Under the pieces are notes generated by a model. It searched no databases. It was not told the origin of the DNA and worked only from the letters and a program-made list of their open reading frames with translations. From Candidatus Pacearchaeota archaeon (lineage in GTDB: Archaea > Nanobdellota > Nanobdellia > Pacearchaeales > GW2011-AR1), in the NCBI GenBank assembly GCA_003554465.1, contig PWGL01000052.1, forward strand, positions 1-7,060: 7,060 nt of DNA, in the 5' to 3' direction. Shown in pieces: positions 1 through 6,884 of this stretch (the first letter of the stretch is position 1; the number at the start of each line of letters is the position of its first letter). The position numbers and the translations under genes are program-made.

Positions 1-1760
1 ATAATAACGAGACAGAAGAAACTATTGATGAGAAAGCAAGATCCTGTCTTAGAGATAGAGTCGACGATTGTTCAAGGTTGTCTCATGAAGAAACTGTTTT
101 TTCTTTACTAGGTTTGGCAGGTGACGATTCAGTGGTTTCAGATTGTCTAAGTGAATTGGGAGACGAAGTATGTTGGCCGGCAGGAGACTGCAATGTTAAA
201 GATACAGCACTGGCAGCAATAACTTTTGATTATTTAGGAAGTAATACAAGAGATACTCAAAGCTGGATTGAAAACCAAAGCAAAATTTCTGAAGATTTGA
301 AATGGTTTTTTGAGATAGATTCAGATCAGATAGATTCTGGAGAGAGTATGAGATGTCAGGTAGATTATGGTGCAGATGGTATGGCGGAAGTATTAATCGA
401 GGACGACAAATTAGTAGATATTGGTGAAGATCCGGAAAATTGTTTTTCTAGAGGGTTCAACAATTATTGGCTTGAAGTAGATAATGAATGCTTAGCTAGA
501 GAATTTGAATTTTCGTGTGAAAAAGCTTTTTTAACTACTCCTGTATACAAGAGAGATGGTGGATATATATGGTATATCTCAGATGATGCAAAATCTGCAT
601 CTGCAGACGGTAAGACTAATCATGAAATTAATTCATACTGTCTCGGTGTTAATGACTGTTCATATGAGGGGACATTATGGGCCACTTTTTTCTTATCTAG
701 GAAAGGAGAAGATATCTCTTTTTATCTACCTTATTTAACATCGTTAAGAGAAGATCATGATCAATTATTTCCCTCAACTTATTTATATGGTATAACTGGT
801 TTTTCAGATTATTTGAAAGAAATAACTGGTTCTCAAAGAGCAGATGGTTATTGGGAAGAAGGTGACAATAGATATTATGACACAGCCTTGGCCCTAATGG
901 TATCTTCATCCGAAAATGCTAAATCATGGTTAGAAGATGTACAAAGTAGTGAGGGTTGCTGGAACAGTCAAAATATTAGAGATACAGGATTTTTATTATG
1001 GGCTGGATGGCCAGTTGATCCCGCAGATATAGACGATATCAATGGGGAGCCAAGACCTACAAAAGATTGCGAGGCAGAAAATAATTATTGTATGCCAAGA
1101 AATAGATGTGATGAAGCAGGAGGCCAAACTTTAAGTGGTTTTTATTGTAGTGCCTATAATGAGATTTGCTGTGATACACCTCCACCTGAAGAAACATGTA
1201 GCGAAAAAGGCGGAGAGATTTGTAGGGAAGGTGAAGAATGTACGGGTGATATGGTGGAGGCATCAGATACAGGAGGGGATAAAATTTGTTGTGTTCATGG
1301 AAGTTGTGTACCTAAAACTACAGAGTGTGAAGAGGAAGAGAATATTTGTAGGACTAGCTGTCTTGAAGGTGAAGAAATTGTAGGTTATGATTGTCATGGA
1401 AATGATGTTTGTTGTGAAAGGACTGAAGATCCAGATCCCGAAGGAGGTTATGGGTGGATTTGGGTTTTAATAATATTAATAATTTTGGTAGTTTTAGGAA
1501 TAATATTTAGACATAAATTAAGAGCTTTCTTATTTAGACTGAAAGGGAAGTTTGGTAAGGGTGGAAAAGGGAAGGGTAGCCCTAAACCTCCAAAAGGTCC
1601 AGGCCCAGGACCAGGACAAAGACCAAGACCAGGCCAAAGGCCGAGACCAATGAATAGGCCAAGACCAGGCATGCCTCCCAGAAGAGCACCTCCAAAAAGG
1701 AGTGGTGGCCAGACAGATAAAGAGTTGTCAGAGACTATGAAAAAGCTAAAGAATAATTAA
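1..1760 (+). CDS. Surface protein with prenyltransferase-like repeats, Cys modules, membrane anchor and basic tail (5' partial)
   Basis: The reading frame is open from position 3 to the TAA at 1758-1760 (585 codons visible), so the true start is upstream. The TTG at 78 lies inside the motif DDCSRLSHEE and is not a credible start. Numbering residues from that TTG: toroid-like (prenyltransferase/squalene-cyclase fold) repeats occur at about 41-68 (KDTALAA...TQSWIENQ), 198-245 and 257-310 (DGYW...YYDTALALMV...SWLEDVQ, then RDTGFLLWAGW). Three cysteine modules ending in CC follow at 331-365, 374-405 and 417-446. A single transmembrane helix spans about 460-477, then a basic cytoplasmic tail with GQRPRP-type repeats (500-541) and a charged end (DKELSETMKKLK). 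The layout implies an exported ectodomain anchored C-terminally. Family knowledge: similar proteins recur in DPANN archaea without known function. I see no complete set of cyclase catalytic residues, so I infer a binding or structural role rather than an enzyme. The gene converges on the minus-strand operon. Confidence 0.85.
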   Translation, partial: NNETEETIDEKARSCLRDRVDDCSRLSHEETVFSLLGLAGDDSVVSDCLSELGDEVCWPAGDCNVKDTALAAITFDYLGSNTRDTQSWIENQSKISEDLKWFFEIDSDQIDSGESMRCQVDYGADGMAEVLIEDDKLVDIGEDPENCFSRGFNNYWLEVDNECLAREFEFSCEKAFLTTPVYKRDGGYIWYISDDAKSASADGKTNHEINSYCLGVNDCSYEGTLWATFFLSRKGEDISFYLPYLTSLREDHDQLFPSTYLYGITGFSDYLKEITGSQRADGYWEEGDNRYYDTALALMVSSSENAKSWLEDVQSSEGCWNSQNIRDTGFLLWAGWPVDPADIDDINGEPRPTKDCEAENNYCMPRNRCDEAGGQTLSGFYCSAYNEICCDTPPPEETCSEKGGEICREGEECTGDMVEASDTGGDKICCVHGSCVPKTTECEEEENICRTSCLEGEEIVGYDCHGNDVCCERTEDPDPEGGYGWIWVLIILIILVVLGIIFRHKLRAFLFRLKGKFGKGGKGKGSPKPPKGPGPGPGQRPRPGQRPRPMNRPRPGMPPRRAPPKRSGGQTDKELSETMKKLKNN

Positions 1761-1792
1761 TTATCCTCTCCCAAATTCTTTCCGATAAACCA

Positions 1793-1840
1793 TTCTTTAT
1801 TTTTAACATCAAATAATTACTATATTTATTTTTATTTGTT
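1793..1840 (+). terminator. T-rich probable terminator of the prenyltransferase-repeat gene
   Basis: Two T-rich tracts, at 1793-1804 and 1823-1840, begin about 33 nt after the stop codon at 1760. Archaeal RNA polymerase typically stops at such tracts without needing a hairpin. In an AT-rich intergenic region this is suggestive only. Confidence 0.35.
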
Positions 1841-2027
1841 CAAAAATATCATCTAGGTCAAAACAATCCTCAACCTCATCTTTTACATAATCATGAATCT
1901 CACTCTCTAAATGATTAAAATAAAGTGCTTCCTGGTTAACACAAGGCTCATAATAATTTTGAGTATAATATAGATACTCTACCTTATTATTTTCATATAA
2001 TCTATAATTGCAAAACTCAACATGTTA
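1809..2027 (-). pseudogene. Decayed partial copy of the pilin-like gene at 5859-6707
   Basis: On the minus strand, 1858-2009 matches 6259-6410 of the intact pilin-like gene with 6 differences in 152 nt by hand alignment, with no gaps. The frame has no stop in this part and encodes the counterpart of residues about 100-150 (NYRLYEN to VEDCFD). Three of the six changes alter residues: D108 to N, C113 to Y and D144 to E. The frame is bounded by TAA at 2025-2027 and TGA at 1809-1811 and contains no ATG, GTG or TTG, so it cannot be translated alone. Beyond the core, similarity falls sharply. On the 5' side there are scattered matches to about 2070, interrupted by indels. On the 3' side the intact protein continues SLIEEYKDQN, while the copy reads LDDIFEQIKIN and stops. 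It lies downstream of the large Cys-rich gene in the same orientation as the parent. I infer a remnant of a duplicated gene, with the core perhaps refreshed by recombination. Confidence 0.8.
1858..2009 (-). repeat. Direct repeat, copy 2 (silent), 152 bp
   Basis: This is the near-identical core of the pilin-like gene duplication (146 of 152 matches to 6259-6410, same orientation). The left edge is sharp: identity stops at 1858. The right edge is softer, with 5 mismatches in the next 14 nt. Confidence 0.85.
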
Positions 2028-2127
2028 CTTATCTGGTAACTATCAATTTGCTTACAGGTACATCTCAAAAAATATATTTTTAATAGATTTGATAAATTCT
2101 CAAAGCGAACTTTTAAACTTCAGAATT

Positions 2128-2223
2128 CTACTGTTTTTTATCCAGTAGTTTGGCCAGTGAGTATAATTCTAAAAATGGATAAATAATAATAATAATAATA
2201 ATAATAATTGCTAACATCCTCAT
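2128..2223 (-). CDS. Possible 31-aa membrane micro-protein with poly-isoleucine core
   Basis: A minus-strand ATG at 2223 (a second in-frame ATG is at 2217) opens a frame reading MRMLA, nine isoleucines from (ATT)9, YPFLELYSLAKLLDKKQ, then TAG at 2128-2130. It would form one hydrophobic segment with a charged C-terminus. Upstream there is a purine-rich stretch (CAGGGAATGAGG) and, farther up, an AT-rich CCGATAAAAAT element that could act as BRE/TATA. The ORF is short and the repeat could produce it by chance, so coding is unproven. It lies between the large Cys-rich gene and the pilin remnant and is not in the remnant's frame. Confidence 0.2.
   Translation of the reverse strand: MRMLAIIIIIIIIIYPFLELYSLAKLLDKKQ
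2182..2208. repeat. (AAT)9 trinucleotide microsatellite
   Basis: Nine perfect tandem AAT units on the + strand (ATT on the minus strand). It sits in the convergent intergenic region downstream of the large Cys-rich gene. Changes in copy number would keep the frame of the micro-ORF that spans it. Confidence 0.95.
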
Positions 2224-2250
2224 TCCCTGCCAACCTTTTAAGGGGTTCAG

Positions 2251-2276
2251 AAATTAGAAAATAAAAATATTTTTAT
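2251..2276 (-). terminator. T-rich tract with 16-bp palindrome after the Cys-rich gene
   Basis: On the minus strand a T-rich run (2270 down to 2251) starts about 17 nt after the stop codon of the large gene at 2287. It overlaps a perfect palindrome, ATAAAAATATTTTTAT, at 2261-2276. The most likely role is transcription termination of the operon. The same AT-rich block could also serve as a TATA element for the micro-ORF at 2128-2223. Confidence 0.4.
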
Positions 2277-2286
2277 CGGCAAGAGA

Positions 2287-5200
2287 TTACATAGCTTCAA
2301 TTATGATCGAACATTCATCGGGCTCATTTCCCCATTCATCTCTACATTTGATATAATATTTCTCTCCCTCTTCCCAGTCAGCAGTATGTTTTGCTTCTTC
2401 TCTAGATTGTCTCATCTCATTACCGCTATCCCATTTAAAGTTACAAGTCTCGAACGAGTACCTACATTCTGCAGGCTTACTTGTTATAATTTCTAAATAG
2501 TCTCTCCATCTATATGCTCTTAAAACTTCTGGAGACTCAGTATCTTTATCTAGTTTAAAATTGGTACTTCCTTCTGCAGTATTCCCTCCTGCATCAAGAC
2601 ACTTAACACGGACATCATGTATTCCTTCTTCTAGAGGAACAGTAATACTATTTGAGGTTGAATACTCATCGTGTCTTCTAGCATACATCCAGCTTCCTTC
2701 ATTTATACTGAAACGACAGTTAGCTTCTCCACCATATAATCCTCCCTCTGTGTCAGCTTCAATATCTATATCAATGTAATCAGTTCCTCCAAAAACAAAA
2801 ACCTCTCCCTCATCAGGCTCAATTTTTGTTATATTTAGCGGGTTTTGAGTTATCCTCAAATTGTATTCTTTACTTTGTGGCATAACATTTCTTGTACTTT
2901 CATAATCGTCTTCATATTCTTCCTCATGATCTAGCCATGGCTGGTCCTTACATCTAAAGTAAAATATGGATTGATTCTCTACATCAAAATTATCGTGGCA
3001 TCTCCATCCATAACTTTCCCTATCTGTAAAATTCCAATGGCAAGTCATATTATTTTCCATATCATTATAACTCACATCATAAGAATCCCATTTACATTCT
3101 GCGGGTTTATTTACCCATAACTCTGTTAATTGTTGAGTTTCGCCATATTCTAAATAAGAGTCTTCTTCAGGCCTGATTCTTCTTATTTCTGGAGAGGTAT
3201 CATCTGGTTCTGGTCTAACACAGATATTTATGTTATAATTTGCCGGATTTTTATTTCCCCAGTAATCCTGACATTTAATATAAAGATTATAATCTCCTGT
3301 TCTATCGGGGTCATATCCATAGACACCTAGCTCTTCAAGAGGAGGCATTGTAATATTCTCACTATGTTCTTCTAGATAACTATTTCCTCCAAAATAGCCA
3401 CTCATATTCTTTAGTTTTCCGTAACTTGCAACGCTAGCATTTTCACCTACACCATATTTGCACTGAGTAAGATTCGAAGTTTCTATACCTACAGGTATTG
3501 TTTCATATTCTTGAATACACTCTCCATCATCCCTAATTTCAAAGCCATTGGAAATTTCTGTATAATCTAAAATTCCTGAAACCTCATGCAATGGAGAGAT
3601 AGTAGCAGGAGTGTGATCATTATCATGAGCTATACATTTTTCATCATCTGTCCCTTCGTTTATGAATTCACAAGCCTGTCCTAAACTTTCGCATCTATAT
3701 TGGCTACATGGCTTTAAGTCATCATTACATAAATGGCAATCATCTCCATGGGCTGGGGCTTGCCAAGGATAACATCTAAACCTAACATCTCTTTCTCTAG
3801 TCTCTCCAATTCCAAGACCCCATTCTAAAAGTTCCCATATTATCATTCCTACTACATACAATCCCAAAAGGGCTCCTCCAATATAAGGCACAAAAGCTAC
3901 AAGAAAAATTGGTCTTTCCCAACGATTAACGTTCCATGGCCTAAATCTATATGCTCCATCTTTATACCTCTCATGTCCTGGTTCCAGTCCTTCCATTAGT
4001 ACTACACGGAAATCAGTAAAATTTTCTATTATATCTCCCACCTTTATTTTTTCTCCTTTAACAGGAGTCGTATAATTTTGATAGTCTTCTTCTAGGTTTA
4101 CACCATCTGAACCTCTACCTGAAACATAGTATGCATCATCATCTTCTCCAACAATATTATAGTACCCTCCGCAATCTCCTAATGACTTACAGAAATCATT
4201 CATTTGCCTTGTAAAATCTCCATCTTCACAATCGCAATTTTTTATACATTCCCACTTTGTTGTGAATCTATCCAAACGAACAGAGAGTTTTCTTTGAAAA
4301 ATCATTGTACAAGTTTGACTAGCAATTCCGCAAAGTTCTTCTGCTTTTTCTTCTCCATCTTCTGTTGTCTTATCTAATCCAGAAGGGTATTTAGGCATAC
4401 AAACATCAAAGTGAAAATAATCATCGACGTCAACATCAAACATATAACAATACTCATTTCTTTCACAAAAATCTTCTTTTTCATCTTCATCATACTCGTC
4501 TGGATCATTATAAGCCAGGCAGTTTCTCCAGTCGTTTACCATGCATTGTGCAGAGCTTCTATTATCTCCATCTATTTCTTCTCTGTGTCCAACACATACT
4601 TCTTGTCTATAATCTGCACAAGGCTCTATTCCTACCTCGCCTTCTAGACAATAATATTTAAAATGTCTTGAACCAACAGTATCTTTACCTTCACCTAATT
4701 TTGAATCATAAACACACCAATGATCTCCATGATACCTGGTTTTATTTTCTAGAACATCCCCTTCTGCATCTACAACCCATGGGGCATCCTCACAGTTAAG
4801 ATTCCTACATATTTTGTCCCCTTCTCCTAAACCTTCTCCTGGAACTTCTGCATCTCCACAAAAAGACCCCTTATACCTGTCACAATTCCCACATTCTGGA
4901 TCTTCAATATTAGCAGAATCATGACCACAAATATCTTCACCGCTTTTCATTTCTTGCCAATATTTATCACTTTCGTCAATACTTATGCTGCCGTCATAAA
5001 TATTGGCCATATTATCACAGGAATCCATAAAATAGATCTTTCCCTCATGGCAAGTGCTTCTATCTGTTGGCTCGCAATCTGTGTCTAGATCAGGGTTAGT
5101 ACATAGTTGCCCACCATAAAAATTATTTGCATCACCAGTCATATCTATACATTCTCTTTCTGTAGACATTTCACAGCCCCTACCTTCCCACATATCATCA

Positions 5201-5859
5201 GTTCCAATAATACAGGCCCCTCTGTCTTGTCTATCTGCCTCTCGCGAACACTCCATCTCATTATCTATATTTTGCTTGAATTCAACTCTATCCTCATCTA
5301 AACCTCTAAAATCGGTCAGTATTTCACATCTTCTTCCTGTAACAAATTGCGTACTTGAACCCAAAATACAACATCCTCTTTGACATTCTTCAATGTTACA
5401 ATTTTCATCCGGTTCCCAGTTTCCTCCTTCATCTTCATTACACTCTCCTTTAGGAGTCATAGGGGAACATGTTCCTTGGCGAGAATCCATACAGCAACCC
5501 ATCCAACATTCTTCATAATAATCACAATCTCCACTCTTTAGACTTTCATCACAATCTTCATAATCTGAAGGAACATTCTGACATAAAGCTCCTGTTTTTG
5601 TTTGAGGACAGCAGTGCGTTAGTTCTTCAGCACTCGCTAAGTTTAAACCCCCTCTATTTACCCACGAAGTTATAATGTCTGTTAAAAAATTAAGCAAAGA
5701 AATATCTCCTAAATCATTTTCTTCTTCAATAGACTCTTCTAATGGCTCAATAGACTGGTAAATTATATAGGAAAATGCAAAGGCGGAAAGGATGAGAATA
5801 AATATCTGCAGGTAACCTATTCTTGCTTTTCTACTCATCAAATTATTTTTTTCAATCAT
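2287..5859 (-). CDS. Giant cysteine-rich surface protein with Ig/Fn3-like repeats (DPANN conserved family)
   Basis: 1190 aa from the ATG at 5859. That start is preferred over the ATG at 5883 because GGAGG lies 6 nt upstream and it overlaps the previous gene's stop as TGATG. A basic N-terminus and membrane helix (about 16-35, after RKARIG) anchor an exported ectodomain. Cysteines begin at a CC pair (83-84) and total about 66, none before the helix. Residues 83-563 are a Cys-rich region with repeated C-x3-CC elements (e.g. CWMGCC, CQRGCC). A second hydrophobic stretch covers 650-685. A compact block with CYPW...DDCHLC...CSQYRC follows at 696-742. About four Ig/Fn3-like repeats fill 772-1190, with N/SKPAEC motifs (917-922, 1127-1132) and Y-x-x-KC-x-D-x-x-GN strands (860-869, 1169-1178). 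About twelve N-x-S/T sequons suggest glycosylation. From memory this is a family widespread in DPANN archaea, usually about 1000-1200 aa and of unknown function. Composition is strongly acidic. Second gene of the operon, after the pilin-like gene. Confidence 0.9.
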   Translation of the reverse strand: MIEKNNLMSRKARIGYLQIFILILSAFAFSYIIYQSIEPLEESIEEENDLGDISLLNFLTDIITSWVNRGGLNLASAEELTHCCPQTKTGALCQNVPSDYEDCDESLKSGDCDYYEECWMGCCMDSRQGTCSPMTPKGECNEDEGGNWEPDENCNIEECQRGCCILGSSTQFVTGRRCEILTDFRGLDEDRVEFKQNIDNEMECSREADRQDRGACIIGTDDMWEGRGCEMSTERECIDMTGDANNFYGGQLCTNPDLDTDCEPTDRSTCHEGKIYFMDSCDNMANIYDGSISIDESDKYWQEMKSGEDICGHDSANIEDPECGNCDRYKGSFCGDAEVPGEGLGEGDKICRNLNCEDAPWVVDAEGDVLENKTRYHGDHWCVYDSKLGEGKDTVGSRHFKYYCLEGEVGIEPCADYRQEVCVGHREEIDGDNRSSAQCMVNDWRNCLAYNDPDEYDEDEKEDFCERNEYCYMFDVDVDDYFHFDVCMPKYPSGLDKTTEDGEEKAEELCGIASQTCTMIFQRKLSVRLDRFTTKWECIKNCDCEDGDFTRQMNDFCKSLGDCGGYYNIVGEDDDAYYVSGRGSDGVNLEEDYQNYTTPVKGEKIKVGDIIENFTDFRVVLMEGLEPGHERYKDGAYRFRPWNVNRWERPIFLVAFVPYIGGALLGLYVVGMIIWELLEWGLGIGETRERDVRFRCYPWQAPAHGDDCHLCNDDLKPCSQYRCESLGQACEFINEGTDDEKCIAHDNDHTPATISPLHEVSGILDYTEISNGFEIRDDGECIQEYETIPVGIETSNLTQCKYGVGENASVASYGKLKNMSGYFGGNSYLEEHSENITMPPLEELGVYGYDPDRTGDYNLYIKCQDYWGNKNPANYNINICVRPEPDDTSPEIRRIRPEEDSYLEYGETQQLTELWVNKPAECKWDSYDVSYNDMENNMTCHWNFTDRESYGWRCHDNFDVENQSIFYFRCKDQPWLDHEEEYEDDYESTRNVMPQSKEYNLRITQNPLNITKIEPDEGEVFVFGGTDYIDIDIEADTEGGLYGGEANCRFSINEGSWMYARRHDEYSTSNSITVPLEEGIHDVRVKCLDAGGNTAEGSTNFKLDKDTESPEVLRAYRWRDYLEIITSKPAECRYSFETCNFKWDSGNEMRQSREEAKHTADWEEGEKYYIKCRDEWGNEPDECSIIIEAM

Positions 5860-6707
5860 CAAAATCCTCCTGGCATAATGCAACTTTTTATTGCTACATT
5901 TAAAGTTTTACCTGTAGTTGTATCTTTTATTTTATAAATGCTACTGGAAGTTTCTCCCCCGCCTACCTGATCTTTTCTTACCTGATATGAATGGTACAAT
6001 ATTGAGTGGCTCATATAATCAAAACCGCAATCATTTGCCTCTTGGCTAACTATTTCTTGAGCTACAGCCGCTAGATCATATAATGGGGAATTAATTGCAT
6101 AACTATCTTCACTATATCTAGCACTAGTATCTCCTTTAGTCATTTCAACAATTTTATCAACATCTACCAAAATTTGTCCAGGTCTCAATTCAATTTCTAA
6201 ATCTAAATCTTCTTCATCAATATCATAATTCTGGTCCTTATATTCTTCAATTAAGGAATCAAAACAATCCTCAACATCATCTTTTACATAATCATGAATC
6301 TCACTCTCTAAATGATTAAAATAAAGGGCTTCCTGGTTAACACAAGGCTCATAATAATTTTGAGTATAACATAGATACTCTACTTTATCATTTTCATATA
6401 GTCTATAATTACTAGGCTCTACATATCCTCCCTGGGGCAACATTATATCAACTGCTTCATAAACAGATTCTTCAGTACAACTTCTGATTCTACTATGTGG
6501 CTGAGGCATATCTCTATCAGTAATATCTACTATCATCTCTCCACGCCATAAAATCAAACCTATAATTGTCGCCACCAATAAGATTCCTATTATTACAAAA
6601 ATAGTAACCTGAGACTTTTTATCAGAAATAAATTTTCTATAATCTTTAGAAGTATTCAAACTAAAAGACTTACACCTATTTTTTGACTTACAATCTCTTT
6701 TATTCAT
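5859..6707 (-). CDS. Pilin-like membrane protein with class III signal sequence (DPANN conserved family)
   Basis: 282 aa. A basic N-terminal segment (1-31) is followed by DKKSQVTIFVIIGILL and a hydrophobic helix (about 34-54). This resembles archaeal class III (prepilin/archaellin) signal sequences, where a prepilin peptidase would cut before Q33; here serine takes the -1 place. The helix would then serve as the pilin assembly helix, or as a simple membrane anchor if it is not cut. The ectodomain is acidic and holds six cysteines (77, 113, 122, 148, 227, 276). The RSCTEE...LPQGGYVEP block (75-98) recalls a family I know from DPANN genomes, function unknown. The ATG at 6707 is supported by a TATA box centred 26 nt upstream with no Shine-Dalgarno sequence, suggesting a leaderless mRNA. 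It is first in the operon and its stop overlaps the next start (TGATG). Part of it (residues about 100-150) is duplicated as a silent fragment at 1858-2009. The pilin reading is inferred from the N-terminus only. Confidence 0.85.
   Translation of the reverse strand: MNKRDCKSKNRCKSFSLNTSKDYRKFISDKKSQVTIFVIIGILLVATIIGLILWRGEMIVDITDRDMPQPHSRIRSCTEESVYEAVDIMLPQGGYVEPSNYRLYENDKVEYLCYTQNYYEPCVNQEALYFNHLESEIHDYVKDDVEDCFDSLIEEYKDQNYDIDEEDLDLEIELRPGQILVDVDKIVEMTKGDTSARYSEDSYAINSPLYDLAAVAQEIVSQEANDCGFDYMSHSILYHSYQVRKDQVGGGETSSSIYKIKDTTTGKTLNVAIKSCIMPGGF
5866..5870 (-). promoter_or_regulatory. Shine-Dalgarno GGAGG deciding the start of the Cys-rich gene
   Basis: The minus-strand GGAGG lies inside the last codons of the pilin-like gene (which ends GGF), 6 nt before the ATG at 5859. 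With the TGATG overlap it indicates reinitiation or translational coupling and fixes the downstream start at 5859. Confidence 0.85.
6259..6410 (-). repeat. Direct repeat, copy 1 (inside the intact pilin-like gene), 152 bp
   Basis: This is the parental copy of the repeat at 1858-2009. It codes for residues about 100-150 of the pilin-like protein, including Cys113, Cys122 and Cys148. The silent copy replaces Cys113 with Tyr. Confidence 0.85.
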
Positions 6708-6728
6708 AAAACATTTAGAATAAAGAGG

Positions 6729-6743
6729 TTTATAAAATTTCCG
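6729..6743 (-). promoter_or_regulatory. BRE/TATA promoter of the pilin-like/Cys-rich operon
   Basis: On the minus strand CGGAAA (BRE-like) is followed directly by TTTTATAAA. The TATA centre (about 6733) is 26 nt from the A of the ATG at 6707, the normal archaeal TATA-to-transcription-start distance. Transcription should therefore begin at or near the start codon. Confidence 0.65.
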
Positions 6744-6752
6744 ATAGGAGAT

Positions 6753-6767
6753 TTTTCAAATTGAAAA
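6753..6767. promoter_or_regulatory. 7-1-7 inverted repeat upstream of the operon promoter
   Basis: TTTTCAA-A-TTGAAAA is a perfect inverted repeat about 10 bp upstream of the BRE of the minus-strand operon. The position suits an activator or dual operator in a divergent promoter region. No regulator is identified, and AT-rich sequence gives such repeats by chance. Confidence 0.3.
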
Positions 6768-6822
6768 TAATAAATATCCAACCTTTTTAGATTAACTTTC
6801 TTTTTAGGAATTTCACAATAAT

Positions 6823-6837
6823 TATCTAAAATAGATA
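6823..6837. repeat. 6-3-6 inverted repeat in the divergent intergenic region
   Basis: TATCTA-AAA-TAGATA lies roughly midway between the two divergent genes. It could be an operator or a chance AT-rich palindrome; nothing else supports a role. Confidence 0.25.
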
Positions 6838-6884
6838 TTTTCAATTATGAAGAAAAATATTTTAGTTATATAGCGAGAATCTTG

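Noticed and set aside
78..80. TTG as the start of the first gene
   Set aside because: The frame is open upstream to position 3 and encodes a continuous CLRDRVDDCSRLSHEE-type motif; no start signal precedes the TTG.
1057..1263. Minus-strand ORFs inside the first gene (also 697-909 and 1448-1672)
   Set aside because: They are antisense reflections of the real gene; the last one is simply the complement of the Pro/Gly-rich tail.
1770..1800. BRE-like TTTATCGGAAAG on the minus strand near the end of the first gene
   Set aside because: No TATA box at the right spacing and no minus-strand gene downstream.
2129..2149. Hairpin CTACTG / CAGTAG with a 9-nt T-rich loop
   Set aside because: A 6-bp stem overlapping the stop of the micro-ORF is easily found by chance; there is no T-run after the stem to support a terminator.
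4411..4647. Plus-strand ORF antisense to the Cys-rich gene (also others at 2561-2779, 5107-5301, 5469-5675)
   Set aside because: These are shadows of the long acidic coding frame on the other strand, with low-complexity or biased composition and no start signals.
5860..5883. Upstream ATG at 5883 for the giant Cys-rich gene
   Set aside because: It lies within the pilin-like gene without a good Shine-Dalgarno sequence, while the ATG at 5859 has GGAGG at 6 nt and the TGATG overlap.
1858..6410. Mobile element bounded by the two direct repeats
   Set aside because: The repeats are coding sequence of the pilin-like gene, not terminal repeats, and there is no transposase or integrase between them.
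6700..6714. Four-codon upstream ORF (ATG at 6714, minus strand) overlapping the pilin-like start
   Set aside because: The predicted transcription start is at about 6707, so this ATG would not be in the mRNA.
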